Positions 15,005-23,943 of a stretch of 26,930 nucleotides of DNA are shown in pieces. Both the position numbers and the translations under genes were made by a program. The number at the start of each line of letters is the position of its first letter. Within the stretch, counting starts at the first letter, position 1. The notes below the pieces were generated by a model, which saw only the letters and a list, made by a program, of their open reading frames with translations, did no database searches and was not told where the DNA came from. The DNA is from an uncultured Muribaculaceae bacterium (GTDB taxonomy: Bacteria; Bacteroidota; Bacteroidia; Bacteroidales; Muribaculaceae), in contig CAJGDJ010000029.1 in the NCBI GenBank assembly GCA_904502025.1, positions 1-26,930 of the forward strand, written 5' to 3'.

Positions 15005-15057
15005 TTTATTCAAATCATGAAACAACATAAAATTAATATTTACTTAAATTTAACAAG

Positions 15058-18000
15058 ATGAAAAAACTTATCACTCTTCTCCTCGCAGTCGCGACCGTAG
15101 TATCGGTATCGGCGCAGCCTTATCTTGTAGGTCACCGTGGTAGTATTTGGGGTGTTGAAAACACTTCCCAAGCATTTATCAACGGCGCAAAGAAAGGTTA
15201 TGACTACCTTGAAACAGACATTAAAGTAACGAAAGACGGTAAATTTGTGTGTTGGCACGACGACAACCTCACTAAAGCATCAGGACAACCTGCTATTGCT
15301 TCTAACACTCTTTCTTATCTCAAATCGTTGAAGCTTTCACAAACTCGCGACGGTGTTGCTTATACCGGTTACATTTGTACTCTTGAAGAGTATCTCGACA
15401 TTTGTAAAGAATATGGTGTAGCTCCTGTGATTGAATTTAAATGGGCTACAGGTATCAACTCAAATGACTGTTCTAACATTCCTGCATTGGTAAAAATCGT
15501 TGAAGAAAAAGGTTTCCGCAACAATTGCTACATCTTCACTTCTATGCAAAAATGTTTGCAATATGTGAAAACCAACTACCCCGATATGGAAATCATGTAT
15601 CTTTGCTATGATACTGCATTTGAAAGCAGCCGTTCATGGTGTATCACAAACAAGGCTCACATTGGCCCTGGCGTAGGTAGTGGTATCACTAAAGCAGGTG
15701 TGCAAGCTTATCACGACAATGGTCTATTGGTTAACGCTTGGTCAATCAACTCAACTAGCGAATATACTAAATATGGTAATATGGGTGTTGACTTCATCAC
15801 TACCGACGACCTCGATCCTGCATCTCTTCCTACATTGTCAACTCCTACTACAATGCTCGGCAATATTAAAACCGACAAAAATGAAGTATCTCTAACTGCA
15901 GGCGTTGGCGAAACAGTTTATGCCGACATCACTGTATCAGGTTCAAACATGAGTGGCGCTATCACCGTTTCTTCAAGCAACTCGGCGTTCACTGTTGCTA
16001 ATAACACTTCTGTATCTTCAGGTACTCTTAGCGGTAAAGTGCGCGTAACTTTCAAACCCACTACCGAAGGTGTTACTACTGGCACAATTACTCTTAAAGG
16101 CACTACCAAAGCGGGCAAAGCAGTATCTACTACTGTTGCCGTTACTGGTAAATGTAGTCTCAAATTCAACGAAGTGTGGAACTATAGCGAACTCTCAGGC
16201 AAAACTCCTACTGGCACCAACTGGGCAAGCGACTTCGCTGCTATTCGTAACATCGCTTATGGCAATGGCAAACTCTACACCATTATGCCTAGCACAACTT
16301 CAATCTCTGTTGTTGATGCTCAATCGGGCAAATACATTACAAGCATCAACACTTCAGGCGTAACAGGTGGTACTCTCTCTATCATGGACGGACAAGTAGT
16401 AGATGGCAAATTGGTTGCTGCCAACCTTGCTTCTTCTAACACTCTTAAAGCATATATATGGGATACCGACAACTCTACTCCTCGCGTACTTCTTGAAACT
16501 ACCGACCTCGGTGGTTGCGCTCGCGTGGGCGACTGTATGAGCTTTGAAGGCAACCTCAGCAATGGTTCTATCTTGTTCCTTTCGGCTGGTACTATCCTCA
16601 AGTATAAAGTAACTAACGGTGTTGCTTCAACTACTCCTACTACAATCTCTGTTAGTGGTGTTGACGCAGGCACTTCTCCTCGCGTTGTTCCTAATGGTGA
16701 TGGTAAATATTGGATCATCGGCCGTGGCATTTACCCAACATTAGTATCGGCATCGGGTAGCGTTGAAACTACTCTCGACTCTGATGTATTGAACGGCATC
16801 ATCGAGGGTAACGACTTCTATCCTTTCACTTTCAAAGGTAAACAATATGCATTTGCAACTACATATGCAACTGGTTCTTCTACTTTGACTGCGAGCCGCG
16901 TTGTTCTCATCGACGCTTCTAACGGCTGGGCTAACGCTATCAATGTAGGTGAATATCCTGCAAATGGTCTTGGTACAACTCGTAACACCAACCTCAACAC
17001 TGGTATCGAAGTTGAAGTAAACGGCACTGAAGGTGTTGAAGTGTGGGTAAATTGTAGCATGCAAGGTATCGCTCACTATCGCTACGGTGCTGCAAAAGTT
17101 CACACTTCTGAACCTACTTTGAGCGTAAGCACAAGCTCTATCGCTCTTAACGCTTACACTGGCGAAACAGCTTCTCAAGCATTCAATGTATCGGGTGTAA
17201 ACCTCACAGGAAACATTTCTATCGCTCTTTCAGGCGCTAATGCTAACATGTTCTCACTTTCGGCTACTTCAGTAGCAAGTTCGGGTGATGTTACTGTTAC
17301 ATACGCTCCTACTGCTAAAGGCAACCACTCTGCTACTATCACAGTAACTGCTGCTGGTGCTGCTTCTAAAACTATCACCGTAACTGGTACTGCTACCGAC
17401 AAACCTTCAGAACCTCAAGTAGCTGTTGGCCTCACTCGCTTGTGGCAAAACACTACAAACGTTCCTGGCACACCTGGTGGTGGCGATGTTCGTTTTGCAG
17501 CTGTTTCTAATGATCACTTAATCGCTGTTGACAAAGCAAATGGCAAAATCATCGAATTGACCGAAACAGGCTCTACCGACTACTACGATTGCTCTTCAGC
17601 CCTATCAACTCATTGGGGCACATCAGCTAACGGCCCTGCTATCAGCAGCGACGATGCCGGTAACATCCTTATACAAACTAACTGGTCGGGTGCTGCTTCA
17701 GGTGCTAACTTCGTAATCATCTCTGCTGATTTGAAGAACACCTATAAGCTTGACCTTTCATCTATCGAAGGTTACACTCCATTCCGTATTGACCAAATTG
17801 GTCGCATTCGTGGTAACATGCTCAGCGACGAAGGTGCTTATGTGTTCCTCACTCCTAACACAAGTTCAACAGCTCTTATCGCTAAGATTGTGAATGGCGA
17901 AGTTGATTATGATTACTCACAAGTATCTAACAATACATCACTCTCACTCTCTACTTCATGCATTGCTCAACCTGCATTTGAAACTGTAGCAGAAATCGAC

Positions 18001-18591
18001 GCTCTTATGGATGAAAATGGCGACTTGTCTAACTCTTTCATCATGCGTAACCGCACAAACACTGCTTATGTTTATGCTTGGAACGACGACAACTCTGCAA
18101 TGGTAGTAGCTCACAACTTCTCAGCTGCAACTCCTGAGGGCTACTCAACTAAAAACGCGTCAAACGAAGGTTTTGATTGGTTCAAGATTTACGACAAATC
18201 ATACTACATCATGCCTATCACTCTCGATGGTACTACCAACACTCGCTGTACAGCATTTGCAATCTTCAATGAAGAAGGCGAAATCGTAGCTTACCATGCC
18301 GACAACGTCAAATCGGGTATTGGTCAAGGTTTCGGTAGCTTCATCGCTGTTCCTTATACAAGCTGTTCGGTTTATATCTATCACTTCGTAGCAGGTACAA
18401 TTGCCGAAAAATTCACTTTCGCAGTTGAGCCAAAAAGCGATATTAGTGGCGTTGAATGTCTCGAACAAATCGAAAACAACAATGCTCCTATCGAATACTA
18501 CAACCTCCAAGGCGTGAAAGTTGCCAACCCATCAAACGGCATCTTCATCAAAGTTCAAGGCAACAAAGCAACAAAAGTTCTTGTGAAGTAA
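15058..18591 (+). CDS. Exported glycerophosphodiester phosphodiesterase with Ig/propeller repeats and sorting tail
   Basis: 1177 residues. A signal peptide (residues 1-19) is followed by a GDPD domain (about 22-255), an enzyme class that splits glycerophosphodiesters to glycerol 3-phosphate and an alcohol. The expected active-site residues are present: His26-Arg27, Glu34-Asn35, Glu52 and Asp54, His67 of WHDD, and Glu126/Lys128 of 'VIEFKW'. Then come an Ig-like module (267-365), a beta-rich propeller-like block (370-680), a second Ig-like module (686-778) with near-identical layout, a second propeller-like block (790-1120), and a tail (1128-1177) with 'YYNLQGVKVANPSNGIFIK' resembling the Bacteroidetes secretion or sorting tails. 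No lipobox Cys follows the signal peptide. The rich use of GGT, GCT and ACT codons suggests high expression. It lies after the inositol-lipid cluster with its own promoter and a strong terminator. Substrate is unknown. Confidence 0.9.
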   Translation: MKKLITLLLAVATVVSVSAQPYLVGHRGSIWGVENTSQAFINGAKKGYDYLETDIKVTKDGKFVCWHDDNLTKASGQPAIASNTLSYLKSLKLSQTRDGVAYTGYICTLEEYLDICKEYGVAPVIEFKWATGINSNDCSNIPALVKIVEEKGFRNNCYIFTSMQKCLQYVKTNYPDMEIMYLCYDTAFESSRSWCITNKAHIGPGVGSGITKAGVQAYHDNGLLVNAWSINSTSEYTKYGNMGVDFITTDDLDPASLPTLSTPTTMLGNIKTDKNEVSLTAGVGETVYADITVSGSNMSGAITVSSSNSAFTVANNTSVSSGTLSGKVRVTFKPTTEGVTTGTITLKGTTKAGKAVSTTVAVTGKCSLKFNEVWNYSELSGKTPTGTNWASDFAAIRNIAYGNGKLYTIMPSTTSISVVDAQSGKYITSINTSGVTGGTLSIMDGQVVDGKLVAANLASSNTLKAYIWDTDNSTPRVLLETTDLGGCARVGDCMSFEGNLSNGSILFLSAGTILKYKVTNGVASTTPTTISVSGVDAGTSPRVVPNGDGKYWIIGRGIYPTLVSASGSVETTLDSDVLNGIIEGNDFYPFTFKGKQYAFATTYATGSSTLTASRVVLIDASNGWANAINVGEYPANGLGTTRNTNLNTGIEVEVNGTEGVEVWVNCSMQGIAHYRYGAAKVHTSEPTLSVSTSSIALNAYTGETASQAFNVSGVNLTGNISIALSGANANMFSLSATSVASSGDVTVTYAPTAKGNHSATITVTAAGAASKTITVTGTATDKPSEPQVAVGLTRLWQNTTNVPGTPGGGDVRFAAVSNDHLIAVDKANGKIIELTETGSTDYYDCSSALSTHWGTSANGPAISSDDAGNILIQTNWSGAASGANFVIISADLKNTYKLDLSSIEGYTPFRIDQIGRIRGNMLSDEGAYVFLTPNTSSTALIAKIVNGEVDYDYSQVSNNTSLSLSTSCIAQPAFETVAEIDALMDENGDLSNSFIMRNRTNTAYVYAWNDDNSAMVVAHNFSAATPEGYSTKNASNEGFDWFKIYDKSYYIMPITLDGTTNTRCTAFAIFNEEGEIVAYHADNVKSGIGQGFGSFIAVPYTSCSVYIYHFVAGTIAEKFTFAVEPKSDISGVECLEQIENNNAPIEYYNLQGVKVANPSNGIFIKVQGNKATKVLVK

Positions 18592-18640
18592 ATAGCAAAT
18601 AAATAGCAAACTATAGAAAATATAGTTACTATAAATCAAT

Positions 18641-18680
18641 AGCAAGCGAGCAATCCACAAGGGTTGCTCGCTTGCTTTCT
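18641..18680 (+). terminator. Strong hairpin terminator after phosphodiesterase gene
   Basis: A perfect 13-bp stem AGCAAGCGAGCAA (18641-18653) pairs with TTGCTCGCTTGCT (18664-18676). It can extend inward with CC/GG pairs and is followed by TTTCT. It lies 50 bp after the stop. Confidence 0.85.
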
Positions 18681-18701
18681 CCTGGCATCGCAACTTTTAG
18701 A

Positions 18702-18722
18702 GACCTTAAGGTTGTTAAGGTC
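18702..18722. repeat. GACCTTAA/TTAAGGTC inverted repeat
   Basis: GACCTTAA at 18702-18709 pairs with TTAAGGTC at 18715-18722 around a 5-base loop. TTAAGGTC-type repeats recur in Bacteroidetes intergenic DNA as I recall, but no second copy was seen in this window. Confidence 0.5.
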
Positions 18723-18748
18723 ACTAACGACAGCAAAGCCGGATAGGG

Positions 18749-18774
18749 CGTAAAATTACCATGCGTCAGCCCTT
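18749..18774. repeat. Dispersed intergenic repeat, copy 2
   Basis: The words cgtaaaatt and ccatgcgtcagccctt match those at 1504-1547 read on the other strand, with one base different and the spacer reduced from about 18 to 1 base. It lies between the terminator and the lysS promoter. Confidence 0.5.
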
Positions 18775-18873
18775 GGAATGCCAAAATTCAGGCTCTCCCC
18801 CTAATTTTCTTGCACACTTGCACACAAATATGCTTAATTGTGTAATTATAGTGTCGTTTTGAATAGTTTTTCG

Positions 18874-18881
18874 TATCTTTG
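18874..18881 (+). promoter_or_regulatory. -7 box TATCTTTG for lysS
   Basis: TATCTTTG matches TAnnTTTG exactly, 39 bp before the lysS start. The expected -33 position (around 18851-18854, GTGT) is poor, so the box alone supports it. Confidence 0.5.
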
Positions 18882-18919
18882 CCAATATATTTCGTAATTT
18901 AGAAAAGTTATATACAATT

Positions 18920-20650
18920 ATGAACATACTTGAATTAAGCGAACAAGAAATAGTGCGTCGTGGCAGTCTCGACGAAATGCGCAAAATGGGTATCGATCCA
19001 TATCCCGCAGCAGAGTTTAAGGTAACAGGTTATACCGATGAAATAAAAGAAAATTTCAAAGATGATGAACCTCAACGTGAAGTGAGTATCGCCGGTCGTA
19101 TCATGAGCCGTCGCATCATGGGTAAGGCTTCATTTATTGAAATCCAAGACTCTTGCGGTCGCATACAAGTATATATCAGTCGCGATGACCTTTGTCCCGA
19201 CGAAAACAAAGACCAATACAACGTAGTATTCAAAAAACTTCTTGACATTGGCGACTTTGTGGGTATCGACGGATATGTATTCCGCACTCAAATGGGAGAA
19301 ATTACCGTTCACGCTCAAAAACTCACCGTATTGAGCAAATCATTGCGTCCACTACCTATTGTTAAAGTGAAAGATGGGGTTACATACGACGCATTTGATG
19401 ACCCTGAGTTACGTTATCGCCGTCGCTATGTTGACTTGGTAGTAAACGATGGAGTGAAAGAAATATTTATCAAGCGTAACAAGGTTTACACCTCTATGCG
19501 TAATTATTTCAACGAACATGGTTACATGGAAGTTGAAACTCCTATTCTTCAATCAATCCCCGGTGGTGCATCGGCTCGTCCATTTATCACTCACCACAAT
19601 GCGCTCGACATTCCTTTGTATCTACGCATTGCCGATGAGCTATATCTCAAACGCCTTATTGTAGGTGGTTTTGAAGGGGTTTACGAATTCTCAAAGAACT
19701 TCCGTAACGAGGGTATGGACCGCACTCACAATCCTGAGTTTACTTGTATGGAAATCTATGTTTCCTACAAGGACTACAACTGGATGATGGACTTCACCGA
19801 AAAAATGATTGAACGCATCGCTCTTGAAGTGAACGGCACCACACAAGTGAAAGTTGGCGACAACATCATCGACTTCAAAGCTCCATATAAACGCGTTACA
19901 ATGATTGATGCCATCAAAGAATTTACCGGTATCGACATCTCGGGCATGGACGAAGCTCAACTTCGTGATGTGTGCAAGCAACTCGGCATCGAAGCCGACG
20001 AAACAATGGGTAAAGGTAAACTCATTGATGAAATCTTCGGTGAAAAATGTGAAGGGAACTACATTCAACCTACATTTATCATCGACTATCCTATCGAAAT
20101 GTCGCCATTGACCAAACGTCATCGCAATAACCCTGAATTGACCGAACGTTTCGAGTTAATGGTTAATGGAAAGGAACTTGCCAACGCTTATTCTGAGCTA
20201 AACGACCCAATCGACCAATATGAACGCTTCGTAGAGCAAATGCGTCTTGCCGAAAAAGGCGATGACGAAGCAATGATTATCGACAAAGACTTTATTCGTG
20301 CTCTTGAATATGGCATGCCTCCTACATCGGGCATGGGTATCGGTATGGACCGTCTTGTTATGCTCATGACCGGGCAAACTACCATTCAAGAAGTGTTGTT
20401 ATTCCCACAAATGCGTCCCGAAAAGACTCAACGTCGCGACAAAGAGGAAGCATATACAGCTATCGGCGTTCCTGCCGAATGGGTAGCTCCTATGCAAAAA
20501 GCAGGTGTGCTAACCATCGACGCCCTTGCCGAAGCCGGTGCAGGCAAATTACACCAAGACCTTTGTGGAATTAACAAAAAGTATAAACTCGAACTTAAAA
20601 ACCCATCAATCGACGATGTAAATGCGTGGATTGACAGTGCTAAAAAATAA
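18920..20650 (+). CDS. lysS: Lysyl-tRNA synthetase, class II
   Basis: 576 residues. Charges tRNA-Lys in the cytoplasm. An N-terminal OB-fold anticodon-binding domain (about 58-145) contains 'VSIAGRIMSRRIMGKASFIEIQDSCGRIQVYI'. The class II core begins at 'RYRRRYVDLVVND' (about 167-179), with motif 2 'FSKNFRNEGMDRTHNPEFTCMEIY' (about 258-281) and motif 3 'GMGIGMDRLVMLMTGQ' (about 472-487). The core is about 500 residues, and residues 505-576 add a tail ('WVAPMQKAGVLTIDALAEAGAGKLHQDLCGINKKY') that resembles a helix-hairpin-helix RNA polymerase alpha-tail-like unit typical of Bacteroidetes LysRS. The gene leads a lysS-gpsA-pgi run (54- and 61-bp gaps). Confidence 0.97.
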   Translation: MNILELSEQEIVRRGSLDEMRKMGIDPYPAAEFKVTGYTDEIKENFKDDEPQREVSIAGRIMSRRIMGKASFIEIQDSCGRIQVYISRDDLCPDENKDQYNVVFKKLLDIGDFVGIDGYVFRTQMGEITVHAQKLTVLSKSLRPLPIVKVKDGVTYDAFDDPELRYRRRYVDLVVNDGVKEIFIKRNKVYTSMRNYFNEHGYMEVETPILQSIPGGASARPFITHHNALDIPLYLRIADELYLKRLIVGGFEGVYEFSKNFRNEGMDRTHNPEFTCMEIYVSYKDYNWMMDFTEKMIERIALEVNGTTQVKVGDNIIDFKAPYKRVTMIDAIKEFTGIDISGMDEAQLRDVCKQLGIEADETMGKGKLIDEIFGEKCEGNYIQPTFIIDYPIEMSPLTKRHRNNPELTERFELMVNGKELANAYSELNDPIDQYERFVEQMRLAEKGDDEAMIIDKDFIRALEYGMPPTSGMGIGMDRLVMLMTGQTTIQEVLLFPQMRPEKTQRRDKEEAYTAIGVPAEWVAPMQKAGVLTIDALAEAGAGKLHQDLCGINKKYKLELKNPSIDDVNAWIDSAKK

Positions 20651-20703
20651 TAGCATCTGATTTCTTGAGTTTATACCTTATTATTTACCAAAAAATACAC
20701 TAA

Positions 20704-21699
20704 ATGAATTTTCCAGGACGAATAGCAGTGATGGGGGGCGGTAGTTGGGCTACTGCTCTCGCAAAGCTGTTGCTTGAAAACTGCGAGATGATTGACTGGT
20801 ATATGCGTCGCGATGATCGTATAGAAGACTTCAAACGCTTTCGTCACAATCCCGCCTACCTCTCAGATGTTCACTTCGATGTACAACGCATTGAATTTTC
20901 AAGCGACATCAACAAGGTGTGTTCTGAGTGCGACACATTACTCATGGTTATGCCATCGCCCTACTTCAAAGATCACCTCGCCAAACTCACCGTTGACATT
21001 AGCAACAAATATATAGTATCGGCAGTGAAAGGCATCGTTCCCGATGAGAATGTACTAATCACCGACTATATGATAGAAAAATATGGTGTGCATCGCGACC
21101 ACATGTTGGTGGTTAGTGGTCCATGCCATGCCGAAGAGGTAGCTCTCTCTCGCCCATCATATCTCACCGTTGGTGGTCATGACTTGCCGCATGCCGAAAA
21201 ATTTGCCGCATGTTTGGCAAGTCGCAACACTCACACTATTACATCTGACGATGTTGACGGCATTGAATATGCAGCAGTTCTCAAGAACGTCTATTCTATT
21301 GCTGCCGGCATCGTTCACGGCATGAAGAAAGGAGACAATTTCTCGGCAATGCTTGTGGCAAATGCTATTCGCGAGATGGAACGTTTCCTCGAAACAGCTG
21401 CTCCTCGCCAACGACAAATTTGCGACTCGGTGTATCTTGGTGACCTGCTCGTAACATCTTATTCTCGCTTCTCACGCAACCATAACTTTGGATCGCTCAT
21501 TGGCAAAGGATATTCGGTAAAAGTAGCAAAAATGGAAATGGAACAAATTGCCGAAGGATATTACGGAACAAATTGCATATATCAAATAAATCAAAAATTG
21601 AATGTTGATACTCCAATTCTCAATGGAATGTACGACATTCTTTATCGTCGCGTGTCGCCCGAAAAAGCGATTCGTGCAATGGCTGAAACATTTGTATAA
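20704..21699 (+). CDS. gpsA: NAD(P)-dependent glycerol-3-phosphate dehydrogenase
   Basis: 331 residues. Reduces dihydroxyacetone phosphate to sn-glycerol 3-phosphate, the backbone of phospholipids. N-terminal Rossmann 'IAVMGGGSWATALAKLL' (residues 7-23); 'VMPSPYFKDHL' (about 82-92); 'SAVKGIVPDENVLITDYM' (about 106-123); 'VVSGPCHAEEVALSRPSYLTV' (about 137-157); and the helix with the catalytic Lys, 'AAVLKNVYSIAAGIVHGMKKGDNFSAMLVANAIREM' (about 190-225). 'LGDLLVTSYSRFSRNHNFG' then identifies the substrate-binding site. Length is normal. It lies between lysS and pgi in an apparent operon. The gene has no unusual features, and its product would supply the lipid pathway at 10017-14790. Confidence 0.97.
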   Translation: MNFPGRIAVMGGGSWATALAKLLLENCEMIDWYMRRDDRIEDFKRFRHNPAYLSDVHFDVQRIEFSSDINKVCSECDTLLMVMPSPYFKDHLAKLTVDISNKYIVSAVKGIVPDENVLITDYMIEKYGVHRDHMLVVSGPCHAEEVALSRPSYLTVGGHDLPHAEKFAACLASRNTHTITSDDVDGIEYAAVLKNVYSIAAGIVHGMKKGDNFSAMLVANAIREMERFLETAAPRQRQICDSVYLGDLLVTSYSRFSRNHNFGSLIGKGYSVKVAKMEMEQIAEGYYGTNCIYQINQKLNVDTPILNGMYDILYRRVSPEKAIRAMAETFV

Positions 21700-21760
21700 A
21701 ATAATTTGTTTAGCATTAATAAATAACAAATATAAATATTACATTTCGCATTAATCTACA

Positions 21761-23092
21761 ATGAAAACTATTAATGTAAATATTAAAGATGTGCTCGGAA
21801 CTATCTCTGAAGCACAAATCGAAGCTCTCGACGCTGCTGCTGCCGATGGTCTTCAAAAACTACATAACGCATCGGGCGAAGGGAATGATTTCCTTGGTTG
21901 GCTCGATCTCCCCTCTCGCACCCCGACAAGTTTGCTCGACGATATCAACGCTACTGCTCAATCACTTCGCAACGACTGCGAAGCTGTTGTTGCAATCGGT
22001 ATCGGTGGCAGCTACCTCGGTGCAAAGGCTGTAATTGAGGCCCTCAGCGACTCTTTTGCTGCTTATCGTGGTACTTCTCCAGCCGTACTTTTTGCAGGTC
22101 AAAATATTGGAGAAGACTATCTTTATGAACTTCAAAACTATCTCAAAGATAAAAAATTCGGTATTATCGTAATCTCTAAATCGGGAACAACTACCGAACC
22201 GGCTATCGCATTCCGTTTGCTCAAGGCACAACTTGAAGCTCAAATGGGCAAAGCCGAGGCTGCTCGTCGCATCGTGGCAATCACCGACGCAAAACGCGGT
22301 GCACTTCGCCAACTCGCTACCGAAGAAGGCTACAAAACATACGTTATCGACGACAATGTAGGTGGCCGTTTCTCTGTTCTCAGCCCTGTAGGTTTATTGC
22401 CTATTGCTGTTGCTGGTTTTGACATCAAAGCCCTCATGCAAGGTGCTGTTGACATGGAAAATGCAACTAAAGAACACTCTGCCGATAATATTACCGAGAT
22501 ATACGCAAAAACTCGTAATGCCCTCTACAATGCTGGCAAAAAAATTGAGATTCTCGTAAACTACAACCCTAAACTCCACTTCTTCGGTGAATGGTGGAAA
22601 CAACTCTATGGCGAAAGCGAAGGTAAAGACCTTAAAGGTATATTCCCTGCTGCCGTTGACAACTCAACCGACCTCCACTCAATGGGTCAATGGATTCAAG
22701 ATGGCGAACGCACCATCTTTGAAACAGTTCTTTCGGTTGAAGAGCAAGCCCACTCAGTGATTATCCCAAGCGACGAAGCCAACCTCGACGGGTTGAACTA
22801 CATCGCCGGCAAACACGTTGACAAAGTGAACAAAATGGCTGAGCTCGGCACTCGCATCGCACACATCGACGGTGGTGTGCCCAACCTCCAAATCACTATC
22901 CCGGCTCTCAAAGAAGAGTACCTCGGACAGTTGATTTACTTCTTTGAAAAAGCCTGTGGTATCAGTGGTTATATCCTTGGCGTTAACCCATTCAACCAAC
23001 CAGGTGTAGAGGACTACAAACGCAACATGTTTGCCCTCCTCGAAAAACCAGGCTACGAAGAAGCTACTGCAGCTATCAAATCACGCATTTAA
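21761..23092 (+). CDS. pgi: Glucose-6-phosphate isomerase
   Basis: 443 residues, the shorter bacterial form. Interconverts glucose 6-phosphate and fructose 6-phosphate. Motifs: 'AIGIGGSYLGAKAVIEAL' (about 72-89), 'VISKSGTTTEPAIAFRLL' (about 136-153), 'DDNVGGRFSVLSPVGLLPIA' (about 197-216), 'LYGESEGKDLKGIFPAAVDNSTDLHSMGQWIQDG' (about 281-314), and C-terminal 'NPFNQPGVEDYKRNMFALL' with the catalytic Lys. Glucose 6-phosphate is also the substrate of the inositol-phosphate synthase at 13486-14790, which links this gene to the lipid cluster in metabolism; the two genes are 7 kb apart and have separate transcripts. It is the last gene of the lysS-gpsA-pgi run. A hairpin terminator follows the stop. 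Confidence 0.97.
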   Translation: MKTINVNIKDVLGTISEAQIEALDAAAADGLQKLHNASGEGNDFLGWLDLPSRTPTSLLDDINATAQSLRNDCEAVVAIGIGGSYLGAKAVIEALSDSFAAYRGTSPAVLFAGQNIGEDYLYELQNYLKDKKFGIIVISKSGTTTEPAIAFRLLKAQLEAQMGKAEAARRIVAITDAKRGALRQLATEEGYKTYVIDDNVGGRFSVLSPVGLLPIAVAGFDIKALMQGAVDMENATKEHSADNITEIYAKTRNALYNAGKKIEILVNYNPKLHFFGEWWKQLYGESEGKDLKGIFPAAVDNSTDLHSMGQWIQDGERTIFETVLSVEEQAHSVIIPSDEANLDGLNYIAGKHVDKVNKMAELGTRIAHIDGGVPNLQITIPALKEEYLGQLIYFFEKACGISGYILGVNPFNQPGVEDYKRNMFALLEKPGYEEATAAIKSRI

Positions 23093-23111
23093 TAAAAGTT
23101 TCTCATAATGT

Positions 23112-23150
23112 AAATAGAGGTGAGCCTATTAGTATGTTCACCTCTATTTT
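23112..23150. terminator. Bidirectional terminator between pgi and restriction gene
   Basis: AAATAGAGGTGA (23112-23123) pairs with TCACCTCTATTT (23138-23149) over 12 bp with a 14-base loop; the stem ends AT-rich on both sides. It lies between the convergent pgi and endonuclease genes and can serve both. Confidence 0.75.
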
Positions 23151-23187
23151 GCAATATAATTTTTGGATTCAGCCAATATTGGGAATG

Positions 23188-23943
23188 CTATTGCTCAAAC
23201 AACAACAACGGATTAACCTTAAACTGTATTTGGTTGGCAGAAAGACGACCACCATCGCCACCTTTTCGTTGTAATGTGATTTTATTGATCTTAATGCTTC
23301 CTTTGCTTGTTATTTCAACCGGACCATTTCCCATTTTATTCATGTAATAGTTCATTGATCTAAAAATATACGCAGTCTCCTGCTCTGTATTTTTAGCAAC
23401 TAAAATCCATTCGGCAGCAAATTCACCTCGTCCTTTTAGGATATCGCTCACTATCATCACTTTGTTTTCTTCCAACCAATTCAAAACGAGCATTTGTTCC
23501 TTTTGCGAAAATTCAGTCATAAACATTCTTCGTTCATCTTTAGGTGCTTGTATTTTGGGCTTATACTCCCCCGAAAAATATCTAAAAATCTCACCTACTT
23601 CATTAGGCATTCCCCATTGCTCTACACAAGCCGACACCCACCGTCTATCAACTTGATTAAAACCGTTTCTGCTATTTGACACCAACTTTACTTGTAAATT
23701 TTGAGCATCAATGGCATCTTTATAATATACCGTTACTTGGATTTGAACATCTGTTTTGCTCTTTTTGGGAACCTTTGTCGTAGCATAAACTTTCTCTATT
23801 TTGGTCAAGTCATAACCCATTAGCCCAAGCCATTGTTGTGCATCAGCATCAGATTCCCATCTGTTGAATTTTTCAGCTACCTGTTTTTCATTTTTGAAGC
23901 CATTTTTAGCTACTTGACTACCCCATTTTTGTTTTTCATTCAT
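23188..23943 (-). CDS. Type II restriction endonuclease, HinP1I-like (predicted GCGC)
   Basis: 251 residues; R.HinP1I has 247 as I recall. Cuts unmethylated DNA at its site. The match to R.HinP1I from memory is extensive: 'KNGFKNEKQVAEKFNRW', 'YKDAIDAQNLQVKLVSNSR', 'RRMFMTEFSQKEQMLVLNWLEENKV', 'LKGRGEFAAEWILVA' and 'LQRKGGDGGRLSANQIQFK'. The catalytic arrangement D-x18-Q-x-K of HinP1I is present as Asp65, Gln84 and Lys86. HinP1I cuts G^CGC, so the same site is predicted. The start overlaps the stop of the methyltransferase gene by 8 bp (23936-23943), which couples the two so that the methylase comes first. Composition is AT-richer than the flanking housekeeping genes, which suggests acquisition by transfer. 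No frameshift or missing residue is seen. Confidence 0.93.
   Translation of the reverse strand: MNEKQKWGSQVAKNGFKNEKQVAEKFNRWESDADAQQWLGLMGYDLTKIEKVYATTKVPKKSKTDVQIQVTVYYKDAIDAQNLQVKLVSNSRNGFNQVDRRWVSACVEQWGMPNEVGEIFRYFSGEYKPKIQAPKDERRMFMTEFSQKEQMLVLNWLEENKVMIVSDILKGRGEFAAEWILVAKNTEQETAYIFRSMNYYMNKMGNGPVEITSKGSIKINKITLQRKGGDGGRLSANQIQFKVNPLLLFEQ

Larger units (their letters stand above)
18592..18919. other. Intergenic region with terminator and repeats
   Basis: The 328-bp gap between the phosphodiesterase gene and lysS holds a strong terminator hairpin (18641-18680), a TTAAGGTC-type inverted repeat (18702-18722), the second copy of the dispersed repeat (18749-18774) and a -7 box for lysS (18874-18881). 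No coding frame is credible. Confidence 0.7.

Noticed and set aside
16320..17402. Long minus-strand frames within the phosphodiesterase gene
   Set aside because: They are antisense shadows of a gene with clear signal peptide and domain content.
18702..18722. Possible regulatory operator GACCTTAA/TTAAGGTC
   Set aside because: It has operator-like symmetry, but it lies between a terminator and the promoter-proximal region of lysS, far from the -7 box, and resembles a generic intergenic repeat, so it is listed only as a repeat.
19691..20122. 143-residue minus-strand frame within lysS
   Set aside because: It is antisense to a well-conserved synthetase region and is explained by the host codon pattern.
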